DNA of 64,000 nt from Lewinella sp050633125. Lineage in GTDB: Bacteria > Bacteroidota > Bacteroidia > Chitinophagales > Saprospiraceae. The notes under the pieces were generated by a model. It was not told where the DNA came from. It worked only from the letters and a program-made list of their open reading frames with translations, and did no database searches. Shown here piece by piece: positions 36,265-45,278 of this stretch. Each line of letters opens with the position of its first letter. The first letter of the stretch is position 1. The stretch covers positions 62,001 through 126,000 of the forward strand of contig NZ_JBOEFX010000018.1 in the NCBI RefSeq assembly GCF_050633125.1, written 5' to 3'. The translations under genes were made by a program, and so were the position numbers.

Positions 36265-37023
36265 TCAAAGAGAATATCCTCCGTCTAATTTAATCTCTGT
36301 CCCTGTCATTGTTTGGACCATGTCAGAGATGAGAAAACACACAAGGTTTCCCAGGTCATCTGGCGTGGAATCGCCGAGCGCATTTTTAGACTTGACTTCG
36401 GAGCCCAGTTGAGTAAGGTTGCTAATATGCTCCAGATCATAGTCAATTGTCATGGGGCCTTTTAGAATAGTATTCACTCGAATCCGGCGAGGAGCTAACT
36501 CTGCAGCAATATTTCGAACCGCTGCATTCAAAGCCGCTTTCGATACAGCATAAGCAAGTTTTGACTTTAGACCCAGGATACTACTAATCGAAGAAATAGC
36601 AACAACACTTGCCCCTTCTTCTAACTTCTTCTTTCTCAATAACAGTCGCATCACTTCGATAAAACAAGCACAATTCGCCTCAAACATTTCCCTCACTCGT
36701 TGAGGTTTACTCAATGATAAAGGTCGGACCCCCCCTGCTCCGGAAGCAAAAACAACCCCTTGCAATAAAGGAATAGAAGGCATCTTATCCTCCAATGAAG
36801 ACCCTAATTCATCAGCATCAGAAAGCTTCCCATTGACAAAAGTGATCGTACTATACTTTGGGTTATCGGAATATTGATCCAGTTTTTCTTCGTCATCTAT
36901 AACAATGATTCTGGCACCATACTCTAATAGTTGATCCAAGATAGCCAGTCCAGCTGAGTTAAGACCACCAACTAATAAGACACTCTTATTGGCTAACATT
37001 AACCCTTTTTTAACCTCATACAT
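36265..37023 (-). CDS. SDR family protein with atypical cofactor loop
   Basis: A 252-residue SDR paralogue. The catalytic Tyr158-x3-Lys162 (LAYAVSKAAL) and Ser144 are kept, and the tail MTGTEIKLDGGYSL is FabG-like. The nucleotide loop is VGGLNSAGLAI (18-28) instead of TGxxxGIG, the enoyl-reductase-like arrangement, so it may use NADH or act on an enoyl or unusual acyl chain. It overlaps the upstream ACP gene by 25 bp, so cotranslation with that ACP is expected. Confidence 0.87.
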   Translation of the reverse strand: MYEVKKGLMLANKSVLLVGGLNSAGLAILDQLLEYGARIIVIDDEEKLDQYSDNPKYSTITFVNGKLSDADELGSSLEDKMPSIPLLQGVVFASGAGGVRPLSLSKPQRVREMFEANCACFIEVMRLLLRKKKLEEGASVVAISSISSILGLKSKLAYAVSKAALNAAVRNIAAELAPRRIRVNTILKGPMTIDYDLEHISNLTQLGSEVKSKNALGDSTPDDLGNLVCFLISDMVQTMTGTEIKLDGGYSL

Positions 37024-37226
37024 AAATCATATATAGCCTTTACAGAATTGAAGTTATCAGGATCCAGCTCTGTAACACGAATTGCAATGTCGTATTCATC
37101 ATTTAACTCAGATATGATAGAGGCCACATCAAGTGAATCCAATATACCTGCATCAATTAAATCTTCCTCTGTTCGAAAATCTACATCCGGACGGATTGAT
37201 TGAAGTATTTCTATGAGTCTTTCCAT
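36999..37226 (-). CDS. Acyl carrier protein (first of two)
   Basis: A 75-residue acidic protein with the phosphopantetheine site Ser31 in ILDSLDVAS (D-S-L). It is a dedicated carrier for the mini acyl-assembly line. A possible -7 box (TACATTTG, 37253-37260) stands just upstream, so this gene may start its own transcript. It overlaps the following SDR gene. Confidence 0.9.
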   Translation of the reverse strand: MERLIEILQSIRPDVDFRTEEDLIDAGILDSLDVASIISELNDEYDIAIRVTELDPDNFNSVKAIYDLCMRLKKG

Positions 37227-37252
37227 TATTATTTTTTATTCATAAACGTCAG

Positions 37253-37260
37253 CAAATGTA
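37253..37260 (-). promoter_or_regulatory. Candidate -7 box before the first ACP gene
   Basis: On the minus strand TACATTTG matches TAnnTTTG exactly, 27 bp before the ATG at 37226. The -33 position is only T-rich. Confidence 0.35.
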
Positions 37261-37324
37261 GTGTCAATATCCTAGGTAAAAGAAAATACTTTCGGCTAAT
37301 AACAAGAGTAATATCATAATTAGC

Positions 37325-38134
37325 TTAACACTCTTTTTTTAGCATTGAAAAACTACTTTTATTACCATAGATAAATCCCATTTTCGAATACATAGCTAGC
37401 GCTTTCTTGTTGTCTGCCATCACCCAATGATGAAACCGGCTAATGCCTCTTTCGAAAAGCATCTTTATATAAGTCTTTACTAGTACAGTGCCATACCCTT
37501 GTCCTCTATTATTCCGATCAACAGCAATATGGCCTATCCAGGCTACTTTCCCTTTCACATAAAATTCTAAAAAGGCTACTGGCTTATCATCTTCAAATAT
37601 GGCAAGTACTTCTCCGTTTTTGATCCTTGCAATGATCTCGCCTCTATTGAGAATATCTCCAGTGTAACGATCAAAAGTATCCGCAATTAATCCATGTACA
37701 TAATCGGCATATATAGTATCTTCAATTACCTTAAGCATACCCCTTTCTCCTAAACCATTAAGCTCCGGACAGTCCTGAAACCGTGCCGTATATAAATGTC
37801 TCTCGATATGGTCAACAAATCCCACTGATCTTAAGTAAGCGATCTGATTATCTGGTCGATTAGGATAATTTCTGTAAGGAATTTCTACGGCTATCTCCAG
37901 ATCATTGGGAAAGTGGGTTACTTGATCATTATTAATATGAAAATAGGCTTGAAAAAAACCTCCCTTATCAAGTAAAAGAAAAAGGTTATCATTCTCTAGA
38001 ACATAATGGAGTCGCCTGTCATCAATATACTGTTGGTAGCTGCTCTTTAGATTAAAATCATTAGTCAGCGTATTCTGTGATTTCAGGGAAAGGAGAACCT
38101 TTTCGAGTTGCGTGTAACTAGTGATTTTTTCCAT
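37325..38134 (-). CDS. GNAT family N-acetyltransferase
   Basis: About 269 residues from ATG 38134 (an earlier ATG at 38176 would overlap the adenylation gene by 59 bp). The acyl-CoA binding motif A is IGHIAVDRNNRGQGYGTVLV (V-x-x-x-x-R/Q-x-x-G-x-G/A) and a C-terminal strand has NKKALAMYSKMGF. The N-terminal 100 residues resemble a degenerate second GNAT domain. It may transfer the assembled acyl or aminoacyl group to an amino sugar. It overlaps the upstream adenylation gene by 17 bp. Confidence 0.83.
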   Translation of the reverse strand: MEKITSYTQLEKVLLSLKSQNTLTNDFNLKSSYQQYIDDRRLHYVLENDNLFLLLDKGGFFQAYFHINNDQVTHFPNDLEIAVEIPYRNYPNRPDNQIAYLRSVGFVDHIERHLYTARFQDCPELNGLGERGMLKVIEDTIYADYVHGLIADTFDRYTGDILNRGEIIARIKNGEVLAIFEDDKPVAFLEFYVKGKVAWIGHIAVDRNNRGQGYGTVLVKTYIKMLFERGISRFHHWVMADNKKALAMYSKMGFIYGNKSSFSMLKKEC

Positions 38135-39662
38135 CAATATACTTTTTACGCAAAGCCAATCGATCACTTTTTCCATTCGGACTCATCGGCATTTCCAACA
38201 GATGCATTACTTCGTTCGGAAGCATATATTTTGGCAATCTAGTCCTTAATTTCGACATCAGATCTTCTTCTTCCATATTGTTTGCGGTAGTATAGAACAA
38301 GTGTAATTTCTGACTCTCCTTATCAAACAGGCACACGGCATCCGACACATTGCTAAGCGCATGAACAGCAACTTCAATATCTCCCAGTTCAATCCGGTGC
38401 CCCATCAACTTAATTTGTTGGTCTTTTCGGCCAACGAATACGAGTTCCCCAAACTCATTAAACCTAACCAGGTCTCCTGTTTTGTATATTTTGTCCTCGT
38501 AATGATTATGGTGAGGGTTTTGAATAAAGACTTCCTGTGTTTTATGCGAATCTCCATAATAGCCCATTGACAAACCTGTGCCTCGTACACATAGTTCTCC
38601 AATATCGCCTGTATCTACTACCTCTTCACCCTGTTCATTTAGTACATAAACCTGCTTATTACGGCAAGACTTCCCTATTGGGATGTACTCATCATCATCG
38701 AACTCCCTATTTACTTGATAATAGGTACAATCCACCGTGACTTCTGTGGGGCCGTATAAATTAACAAACGAACAATCAGGAAATGCTTGCTGCCACAATT
38801 TCAATTGTTTTGCGGGCATTGCTTCACCTGCAAAGAAAACGGACTTCAGAGCAGGCAGATTAGCACCTTCAAGGATTCCTGAGCTCCCCACCAATTTAAC
38901 AGCAGAGGTAGCCCAAAGAATTGAAGTCACCTTTTGCTCCTCAAGAACTCTTATAAGATGCTTAGGAAATGAGAAGAATTTTCTTGCTAACACATGTAGG
39001 GTAGCTCCCGTAGAAATGGAGATGTAGATATCCTTTACCGAGCCATCAAAGTAAAATGGTGTTTGGTTACCTAATACATCTGTTGATGAAAAACGGAAGG
39101 TTTCCTTGAGCCAATACGTTAAGTCTATTACCGCCCTATGATTGATTATCACCGCTTTAGGCACTCCAGTAGACCCTGAAGTGAATATGGCGTAGGCAGG
39201 ATCTACATCTAGTAATGTGTTTTTGACTTTGCTCAACAATTGCTCATCCAATACACTCTCCGTAAGTGAATGGAAATTCTCAACATATCCTGTGTAACCT
39301 AGCTGAGTCACCTTACTCTTGTCCGCCTCCCGATTGCAAATCACCGCCGCTGGCTTCAATACTTCGAGAATAAGTCGGAGGCGTTCTATTGGGGAAGTCT
39401 CATCTACCGGTACGTAGAAATTTCCACTGTAAGCAACTCCCATGAAAGCAATGAGTGGTTCAATTGACCTTCGAACCATTACGACTATTGGCTGTGATGT
39501 TCGTGCCTCACTATTAACAGCCCGAACCAACTCACTACCAATTCTTTGGGCTGTAGTTTTTAGCTCCCCAAAGGAGATTGAATTTTTATCGTCAGAAAAG
39601 GCAGTTTTACCCGGGAACCGGCTAGCTGTTTCGTCCAAAAAACCCGTTATGGAATACTTCAT
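38118..39662 (-). CDS. Stand-alone amino acid adenylation (AMP-binding) enzyme
   Basis: A 514-residue ANL-superfamily adenylation domain without carrier or condensation domains. Core motifs: A3 TSGSTGVPK (161-169), A4 FDGS with Asp206 that usually contacts the substrate amino group, A5 NLYGPTE (301-307), A7 KTGD (394-397), A8 GRKDQQIKLMGHRIE (411-425) and A10 Lys498 in PNGKSD. Asp206 suggests that an alpha- or beta-amino acid is activated. The acceptor is probably one of the two ACPs of the cluster. It overlaps the KAS III gene by 4 bp. Confidence 0.9.
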   Translation of the reverse strand: MKYSITGFLDETASRFPGKTAFSDDKNSISFGELKTTAQRIGSELVRAVNSEARTSQPIVVMVRRSIEPLIAFMGVAYSGNFYVPVDETSPIERLRLILEVLKPAAVICNREADKSKVTQLGYTGYVENFHSLTESVLDEQLLSKVKNTLLDVDPAYAIFTSGSTGVPKAVIINHRAVIDLTYWLKETFRFSSTDVLGNQTPFYFDGSVKDIYISISTGATLHVLARKFFSFPKHLIRVLEEQKVTSILWATSAVKLVGSSGILEGANLPALKSVFFAGEAMPAKQLKLWQQAFPDCSFVNLYGPTEVTVDCTYYQVNREFDDDEYIPIGKSCRNKQVYVLNEQGEEVVDTGDIGELCVRGTGLSMGYYGDSHKTQEVFIQNPHHNHYEDKIYKTGDLVRFNEFGELVFVGRKDQQIKLMGHRIELGDIEVAVHALSNVSDAVCLFDKESQKLHLFYTTANNMEEEDLMSKLRTRLPKYMLPNEVMHLLEMPMSPNGKSDRLALRKKYIDGKNH

Positions 39663-40774
39663 TTCTTAAGACCTGCGTATAGTTCATTTGGAGAATGGAT
39701 CACTCCTTCCTCAAATACAGAATCGTCCTCCAGGATTGGATATATATCATTGGTAGAGATTTCTGCGGAAAAAATCCCCCAGGATACCCCTATTCCGAAT
39801 CCACAGAACAAAGTATTCAATTTTTGTCCAGAATTATCGTCTCCATAGGCATCGATTAATGAGATTAATGGCGAAGCTCCAGACGTATTTCCGTACTTAT
39901 CCAAGCTAATTGGCATCTTATCCATCGGAATCTTAGTCTTCTTCGCAATTTGCTTTAGAATAAAGAGGTTGGCTTGGTGAAACGCAAAGCTATCATAGTT
40001 ATCCGCTGTAGTTCCTGTAGCAGCAAAGAAGTCTTTAATCACCTTGGGTACATCAAATATAGTAAAGGTGAATACCGCCGTACCTTGAATAAAGGAGTTG
40101 TATAACGTTCTTGGGTTACCATCTTTACATTCGAATACATCATCTGGTGGATTGAGATTACGGTACCCACCACCGGGAACAATCATATACCTATATCCGG
40201 AGCCATCCGATCTCAGCAGGGCTTGAATATTACTCTCCTCTTCCGTTTTCTCAAGTAAAATCGCAGCCCCAGCTTCGCCAAATAACATGACGGAGGACCG
40301 ATCTTCTGGATGAACAGACTTACCGGCCGTATCACCAACAACAAGGATGGCCTTTTTGATATCGGAGCTATTCATCATCGCAGCTATAGTCTGTACCCCA
40401 TAGATTAGTGAAGAACAACCCAAACTAATATCATACGCAATAGCATGATCTTTAAGACCCAATCTTTTATGCAAAACAAAAGCCGTTGCTGGCCGCCGAT
40501 AATCTGGGCTATGAGAAGCAAAAATAACACAGCCAATCTCAGCAGGGTCAAGGTTCTTACGGCGGATAATCTCAGCGGCAGCAGTATAACCTAAATCAGA
40601 ACAAGTCTGATGTTTGTTCGTTCTTCGTGACTGAACAATGCCTGTTGATTTGATAAATTTATTGACCTCTTCTTCTCCGAAGATTTCCTTATAATCTTCG
40701 ACGCGCTGAATATTCTTAGGAACAGCACCTGCGATGGCAGATATTTTAATATTATTAAAAGTAAAAATAGCCAT
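39659..40774 (-). CDS. 3-oxoacyl-ACP synthase III family protein
   Basis: A 371-residue KAS III-type thiolase-fold enzyme with the triad Cys120 (SLGCSSLIYG), His266 (FAFHQANL) and Asn296 (YGNTSGASP). It should condense a short acyl starter with malonyl-ACP. The extra C-terminal extension and the long insert around 195-225 differ from housekeeping FabH, in line with a specialised role in this gene cluster. It lies 10 bp after the PglD-like gene. Confidence 0.92.
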   Translation of the reverse strand: MAIFTFNNIKISAIAGAVPKNIQRVEDYKEIFGEEEVNKFIKSTGIVQSRRTNKHQTCSDLGYTAAAEIIRRKNLDPAEIGCVIFASHSPDYRRPATAFVLHKRLGLKDHAIAYDISLGCSSLIYGVQTIAAMMNSSDIKKAILVVGDTAGKSVHPEDRSSVMLFGEAGAAILLEKTEEESNIQALLRSDGSGYRYMIVPGGGYRNLNPPDDVFECKDGNPRTLYNSFIQGTAVFTFTIFDVPKVIKDFFAATGTTADNYDSFAFHQANLFILKQIAKKTKIPMDKMPISLDKYGNTSGASPLISLIDAYGDDNSGQKLNTLFCGFGIGVSWGIFSAEISTNDIYPILEDDSVFEEGVIHSPNELYAGLKK

Positions 40775-40784
40775 TTATAGCAAT

Positions 40785-41417
40785 TTAGAATTTTAGTTTT
40801 TTGGCAGGATTACCAAATACCTTACTGTGGTCCTCAACACTTCTAATCACCATACTCCCCATTCCCACATACGCCCATTGTCCAATCGTTTTTCCTGGCA
40901 CTACACATGTATTACTAGCCACGAATGCCCCCTGCTTCACCCGTACATTCCCGTTGATAGAACAATTCCCTGAGATCGTACAAAAATCCTCTAGTACTGC
41001 ATCATGCCCGACTCCGGAGCCCAATAAAGTGACAAAGTCCCCTATAGTTACATTGGGCGAAACTTTGGCGTTAGGTGTAACAATTAATCCCTTTCCAATC
41101 TTACAAAAATCGCCAATAATGGCCGTTGGGTGTACAAGATTGGCAAAGACCGCTCCTCTCGCAAGCAAAGAAGTAGTAATTGATTGTTTTAGCGCGGGCT
41201 TAGCAATAGCACAAACAAAGACCTCGTTTGGTGATACTCGCCAAGATTGAATTGCTCCAAGCACCTGATAATCACATTCTATTCCCTCTAGAGCTTGCAG
41301 ATTATCGTCTATGAATCCTTTGATCTTCCATCTTTGCTCCGCATTATTGACATGCTTTGCCCACTGCAAGACTTCCCGGCCAAATCCACCCGCACCAATA
41401 ATAATGAGATCCTGCAT
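40785..41417 (-). CDS. PglD/NeuD-like sugar acyltransferase
   Basis: A 210-residue protein with an N-terminal Rossmann-like UDP-sugar binding part (IIIGAGGFGREVLQWA, 5-20) and a left-handed beta-helix of hexapeptide repeats (about 95-200). The catalytic histidine is His138 (GSGVGHDAV). It should acylate the 4-amino group of the UDP-4-amino sugar; acetyl-CoA is the usual donor, but the next genes could offer an ACP-bound acyl group instead. It ends 4 bp from the start of the KAS III operon section and follows the sugar transferase gene by 3 bp. Confidence 0.9.
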   Translation of the reverse strand: MQDLIIIGAGGFGREVLQWAKHVNNAEQRWKIKGFIDDNLQALEGIECDYQVLGAIQSWRVSPNEVFVCAIAKPALKQSITTSLLARGAVFANLVHPTAIIGDFCKIGKGLIVTPNAKVSPNVTIGDFVTLLGSGVGHDAVLEDFCTISGNCSINGNVRVKQGAFVASNTCVVPGKTIGQWAYVGMGSMVIRSVEDHSKVFGNPAKKLKF

Positions 41418-41420
41418 ATC

Positions 41421-42047
41421 TTAATTTTTCCCTGTAAAAGTAGGCATTGTTGAATTGGCATCAGCATTGATTCCTTCACGCACAATCACCTTTAGAAAGG
41501 TAAGCCACAGTATTTTAAGGTCCAAGCAAAAACTTATATGGTCTACGTAAAACACATCATAACGGAATTTCCGTGCCCAAGACAAAGTGTTCCGACCTTT
41601 GACTTGAGCTAGCCCTGTTATACCTGGCTTTACTTCGTGCCTCCGTGTTTGATCCTTATTGTACAACGGGAGGTATTGGACCAATAGAGGCCTTGGGCCA
41701 ACAAGTGACATATCTCCTTTCAGGACATTAAATAGTTGAGGAATTTCATCAAGGGAATACGACCTTACTATGCGTCCAATAGATGTAATTCTGTCCTTGC
41801 CTGGAAGAAGATTTCCGTGTTCATCTTTTTCATCATTCATCGTCTTGAATTTTATTACTCGGAAAATTTCACCATTTCTCCCTGGCCTGTTTTGGAAGAA
41901 GAACACTCCCCCTTTATTAGATATGTAAAGCAGCAGTACTAATAGGACGAGAATGGGAAGCAGTACAAGCAGCGCGAAAAATGCAACGGATAAGTCTAAC
42001 AGTCTCTTAAAAAAGCTGGCATACAAAGTTGATGTTTTACGCTTCAT
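41421..42047 (-). CDS. Initiating sugar-phosphate transferase (PglC-like)
   Basis: A 208-residue small monotopic phosphoglycosyl transferase. It has a re-entrant hydrophobic helix (about 10-40, LLDLSVAFFALLVLLPILVL), the FKTM motif (68-71), SLDEIPQLFNVLKGDMSLVGPRP and KPGITGLAQV. It links sugar 1-phosphate to undecaprenyl phosphate, starting each repeat unit. The small size matches PglC rather than the long WbaP/WcaJ types. It overlaps the upstream glycosyltransferase by 11 bp. Confidence 0.93.
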   Translation of the reverse strand: MKRKTSTLYASFFKRLLDLSVAFFALLVLLPILVLLVLLLYISNKGGVFFFQNRPGRNGEIFRVIKFKTMNDEKDEHGNLLPGKDRITSIGRIVRSYSLDEIPQLFNVLKGDMSLVGPRPLLVQYLPLYNKDQTRRHEVKPGITGLAQVKGRNTLSWARKFRYDVFYVDHISFCLDLKILWLTFLKVIVREGINADANSTMPTFTGKN

Positions 42048-43185
42048 AGATCATTTTCATTCCATTCCAAATAGTAGTGCTATCAAAATTCGCGGCCCAT
42101 TTCCTGCCATTATTAGCTAGCTTCTGCCGTAAATCAGAATCCTCTTTTAGTAAGCACATAGCATCTGCCAAAGGTTCTACGCTCCGAACATCTACGAGAA
42201 CACCATTATATCCATCATTTACGGCATCTTTCGTTCCAGTACCGTTTGTACTTATAACCGGGATTTGCATTGCTGCCGCTTCTACTAGTACATTTCCAAA
42301 GCCTTCCCACCATGCAGGTAGCACAAATACATCTATGCAAGACAAGTACAAAGGCACATTATCTGTCCTTCCCGCCATTATCACACCTGGATGTGTTTTC
42401 ATAGCACCAGGTAAAGTCTTGTCAGTCAACTGATTATGATCAAAAAGACCTACAAGCAATAATCGAATGCGATCATCTATATCATAAACGATTCTAAACG
42501 CTTCAAAAAGTTCTTTACACCCCTTTCTATCTATAATGCGCCCTACAAACCCGTAGACAAAGTGGCCTTGAATTTCTAATTTCTCCTTGAGGTCCTCTAT
42601 TTCCCCCGTTGATACATTATCTTGAGAGAAGCGCTTAATATCTATTCCGTTACTACTTCCTTTATTTATTACCTGGCACTTTGCATTACTAAACACACTA
42701 TCTGTCACTCCTCTTTCCTTAACAGATTGACTAATACAAATAATACTGTGAGCACATAAACCTGCTATCCATTCCATTACCATCAGTAACTTCCGCTTTC
42801 CCCCTTGCTCATGTTCATATCGAAATCCCCGACAAGTATATACCCGTTTTTTAACTCCAACGATTCTAGCAGCAATCATGCCTAGAAGTCCCATTTTCGG
42901 TGTTCCTACATTTACGATATCTGGCTGAATACGCCAGAAGTGGCGTAAAATGTGCCAAAGAGCTATTAAATCCGCCAATATGGATATTTCTCTCTCTATT
43001 GGCACTGGTAGTAGCTTACAGCCTTCTTGTTTACAGTAGGCAATCGTGCGTTCATGAGAAGGAGCAAGTAGGTATGTCTCATAGCCACGTTCTGCAAAGT
43101 ACTTCAACTGCCCTTTTAGCAAGATTACGCTTCCTGGAGCGGTAATACCCACAATAAGCTTTCTGGATGCCTTTTTTTCTGTCAT
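42037..43185 (-). CDS. Glycosyltransferase family 4 protein (PglA-like position)
   Basis: A 382-residue GT-B enzyme. It has GTPKMGLLGMIAARI and RVYTCRGFRYEHE in the acceptor domain, FVYGFVGRIIDRKGCKEL at the donor domain start, and LPAWWEGFGNVLVEAAAMQIPVI with the E-x7-E motif. Gene order with PglC-like and PglD-like genes suggests that it adds the second sugar to the lipid-linked amino sugar. It lies 15 bp after the upstream glycosyltransferase gene. Confidence 0.88.
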   Translation of the reverse strand: MTEKKASRKLIVGITAPGSVILLKGQLKYFAERGYETYLLAPSHERTIAYCKQEGCKLLPVPIEREISILADLIALWHILRHFWRIQPDIVNVGTPKMGLLGMIAARIVGVKKRVYTCRGFRYEHEQGGKRKLLMVMEWIAGLCAHSIICISQSVKERGVTDSVFSNAKCQVINKGSSNGIDIKRFSQDNVSTGEIEDLKEKLEIQGHFVYGFVGRIIDRKGCKELFEAFRIVYDIDDRIRLLLVGLFDHNQLTDKTLPGAMKTHPGVIMAGRTDNVPLYLSCIDVFVLPAWWEGFGNVLVEAAAMQIPVISTNGTGTKDAVNDGYNGVLVDVRSVEPLADAMCLLKEDSDLRQKLANNGRKWAANFDSTTIWNGMKMIYEA

Positions 43186-43200
43186 TAACAGTCTTAACTT

Positions 43201-44136
43201 TTACGTATCTAGATCGTCGGGAATTTTTATCTCGAGATAATCAAAAGTCTCCTTCAATTGAATATCTTTTTTTCCTTCAAACGTATTCTGAGAGACCAAT
43301 GAATTTTTAAAGGCATCTCCAATAGTAAGAGGATCCTTATTGAATCTTCCGTTCGTTACCACTTTTATTCCCAAACGAATAAGATTTACTTTCCACCAAA
43401 CATCATCAGAGTGCGGACTAAGGGTTCTTATTAGTTTTATATCAAAAAAAGTACTATCCAAGGGCAGATTTGGCGGTATTAAAGTACCGGCACCACTTGT
43501 GTGCATATTATAATGTGATGGATCACCTCCATTATAATTATGAAACCAAGATCGATAGGGTTTTAATGAATTCTTGTCAATAAGCAATCTATGAACTCTA
43601 GTTGCAGCAATACAAGTAGGGTTCTTTTGATTCAATTCCAATAAATTCTTGATTATGTCCTTATGGTAATACAAATCATCATCGAACATTATCACGTTAG
43701 CGTTGGGATGTTTTTTCAGCGCATAGTAGTATTTTTTATGGGATCTTAAGTCCTCACAGAATTCAATTTCCAAGCCCTTCGACTCCAACCTAAGCAACGT
43801 CATTGGTAATGATTCTTTGCCATCAGGAAACTGTTCCGAAGCCAGCCAAAGTATAACTCTATCTGGTTTTATTGACTGATCCAAAATGCACTCTATGCTC
43901 AGATGTACTTTTCCTATCCGTGCGGGGAAACTAGTTAGACTGGTAATTAGTTCTTTTTCGCGAAAAGAGAGATTTTTTTCTCGTGTTTCCCTAGAGGAAT
44001 TAAACCTCGCAGAAAAAACCACATCTGCTATATTCTTAAATAATTTCTGCCATAGCCGATTCGCTATTTTACCTAAAATAGTTAGGTGCTGCAAATTAGG
44101 AGTACTGTAATAAATGCTTAAAATGAGATCTTTCAT
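43201..44136 (-). CDS. Glycosyltransferase, GT-A-like with DDD motif
   Basis: A 311-residue protein of a family recognised by ITSLTSFPARIGKVHLSIECIL (about 64-85), LDQSIKPDRVILWLASEQFPDG and the metal-binding ANVIMFDDDLYYHKD. It is cytoplasmic and should transfer an unknown sugar. It lies in the more AT-rich part of the locus. Confidence 0.78.
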   Translation of the reverse strand: MKDLILSIYYSTPNLQHLTILGKIANRLWQKLFKNIADVVFSARFNSSRETREKNLSFREKELITSLTSFPARIGKVHLSIECILDQSIKPDRVILWLASEQFPDGKESLPMTLLRLESKGLEIEFCEDLRSHKKYYYALKKHPNANVIMFDDDLYYHKDIIKNLLELNQKNPTCIAATRVHRLLIDKNSLKPYRSWFHNYNGGDPSHYNMHTSGAGTLIPPNLPLDSTFFDIKLIRTLSPHSDDVWWKVNLIRLGIKVVTNGRFNKDPLTIGDAFKNSLVSQNTFEGKKDIQLKETFDYLEIKIPDDLDT

Positions 44137-44150
44137 AAAATTAATGTATC

Positions 44151-45275
44151 CTATTTACCATTGTTCTCTATCATAACCTGCGCTAATTCAGCGCTATGAA
44201 TAAACTCAACATCAGGAAATTTTCTCAAAAGCTCAGTTAGGAGTCTATTGAGTTTCATCAGAGAATTATCTCTGTTTTTTTGACTTAAACTGCCGATATA
44301 ATTTACCCTATGAGTACTTATTACAGCTGGCTTATTAAATAAAAATGCATTTGATATCTCCCAAAGACACTCATCTACCCAATCTTTGGGCCCCGAACTT
44401 GGTTCAAAGTTAGCATTGCTTCGTGATACAAACATCGAGCAATCAATATTGTAGCCCCAAAACTCTTGCTTCATTTTCCGTTGATTGCTAATTAACCTTG
44501 GAAGGAAATGAGCTCCTGCCTTATTTAATCTTATTCCAGTATTACTTAATTTTTTCAGTACCTCGCTACCAACAACAGATTGAGATGGTGCAAATGAGAT
44601 AGGTTCAAATCCAAATGTCTCTTTAAATAGCTCCAGCCCCTTCAAAGCATTATAATTAACATCCTCCTGTTCTTCGATTGACCAAAAATCAAATGCTGCA
44701 TTATATCTTATATACTGACCTTTGCTTTCATCTAAAGGTATACCGGGCAAACTGTCACTCTCAGCGGCCAATTTTTCGTATTCATTACTATTGACGCACT
44801 TTAGCCAACGTATCGGTTGTAGATGCTCTTTGCCATGATATTGTGGAAGCCAGACTCCTTGGTCAATTCCATTGAACAACAGGCGTTGCATTTCATTTAG
44901 GATTCCATATTCCTCATAAGTTTCATTTAGGGTTTTATACTTGTATTCCTTAAACCCACCTTCTTTGCATAACTTAAAATCAGGATTAGCCACCAAATAG
45001 TTAGCGGTAAAAACTGGTGAGTTACCTTTATGATCTTTGTGTGAATGGAGTACTGAAAAGAGCTCACCTAAATCTACAGGGTGTTCAATTCTATCAAATT
45101 TGGTATATCTTGATTTAAATAAATCTAACCCTTTGCTTGTTAAAAACTTAAAAGCATCCTTGTCTTTTATTCTTACACTTCCCCAGTCGTCTGATTCAAA
45201 AAGTACATAACGTTTCTTGGTCTTCCACCCCCTGAGATTTACAAAACTCTTCCTTAATGCTTTATGTACATTCAT
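44151..45275 (-). CDS. Polysaccharide deacetylase-like protein, copy 1
   Basis: A 374-residue protein. The N-terminus has VLFESDDWGSVRI with Asp29-Asp30, and His147-x3-His151 lies in PQYHGKEHL, a metal triad of the NodB type (DD...HxxxH). The C-terminal third has STHRVNYIGSLSQKNRD and FPDVEFIHSAELAQV. It shares the whole layout with the protein encoded at 48587-49723. The function may be N- or O-deacetylation of sugar or a similar hydrolysis. No signal peptide is visible, so it would act on a cytosolic lipid-linked or nucleotide-linked intermediate. Confidence 0.78.
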   Translation of the reverse strand: MNVHKALRKSFVNLRGWKTKKRYVLFESDDWGSVRIKDKDAFKFLTSKGLDLFKSRYTKFDRIEHPVDLGELFSVLHSHKDHKGNSPVFTANYLVANPDFKLCKEGGFKEYKYKTLNETYEEYGILNEMQRLLFNGIDQGVWLPQYHGKEHLQPIRWLKCVNSNEYEKLAAESDSLPGIPLDESKGQYIRYNAAFDFWSIEEQEDVNYNALKGLELFKETFGFEPISFAPSQSVVGSEVLKKLSNTGIRLNKAGAHFLPRLISNQRKMKQEFWGYNIDCSMFVSRSNANFEPSSGPKDWVDECLWEISNAFLFNKPAVISTHRVNYIGSLSQKNRDNSLMKLNRLLTELLRKFPDVEFIHSAELAQVMIENNGK

Positions 45276-45278
45276 TAC

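Noticed and set aside
44151..45275. Possible truncated NRPS or enzyme pseudogene because of the two similar genes 44151 and 48587
   Set aside because: Both copies keep full length and all motifs, so they are functional paralogues and not a gene with a broken copy.
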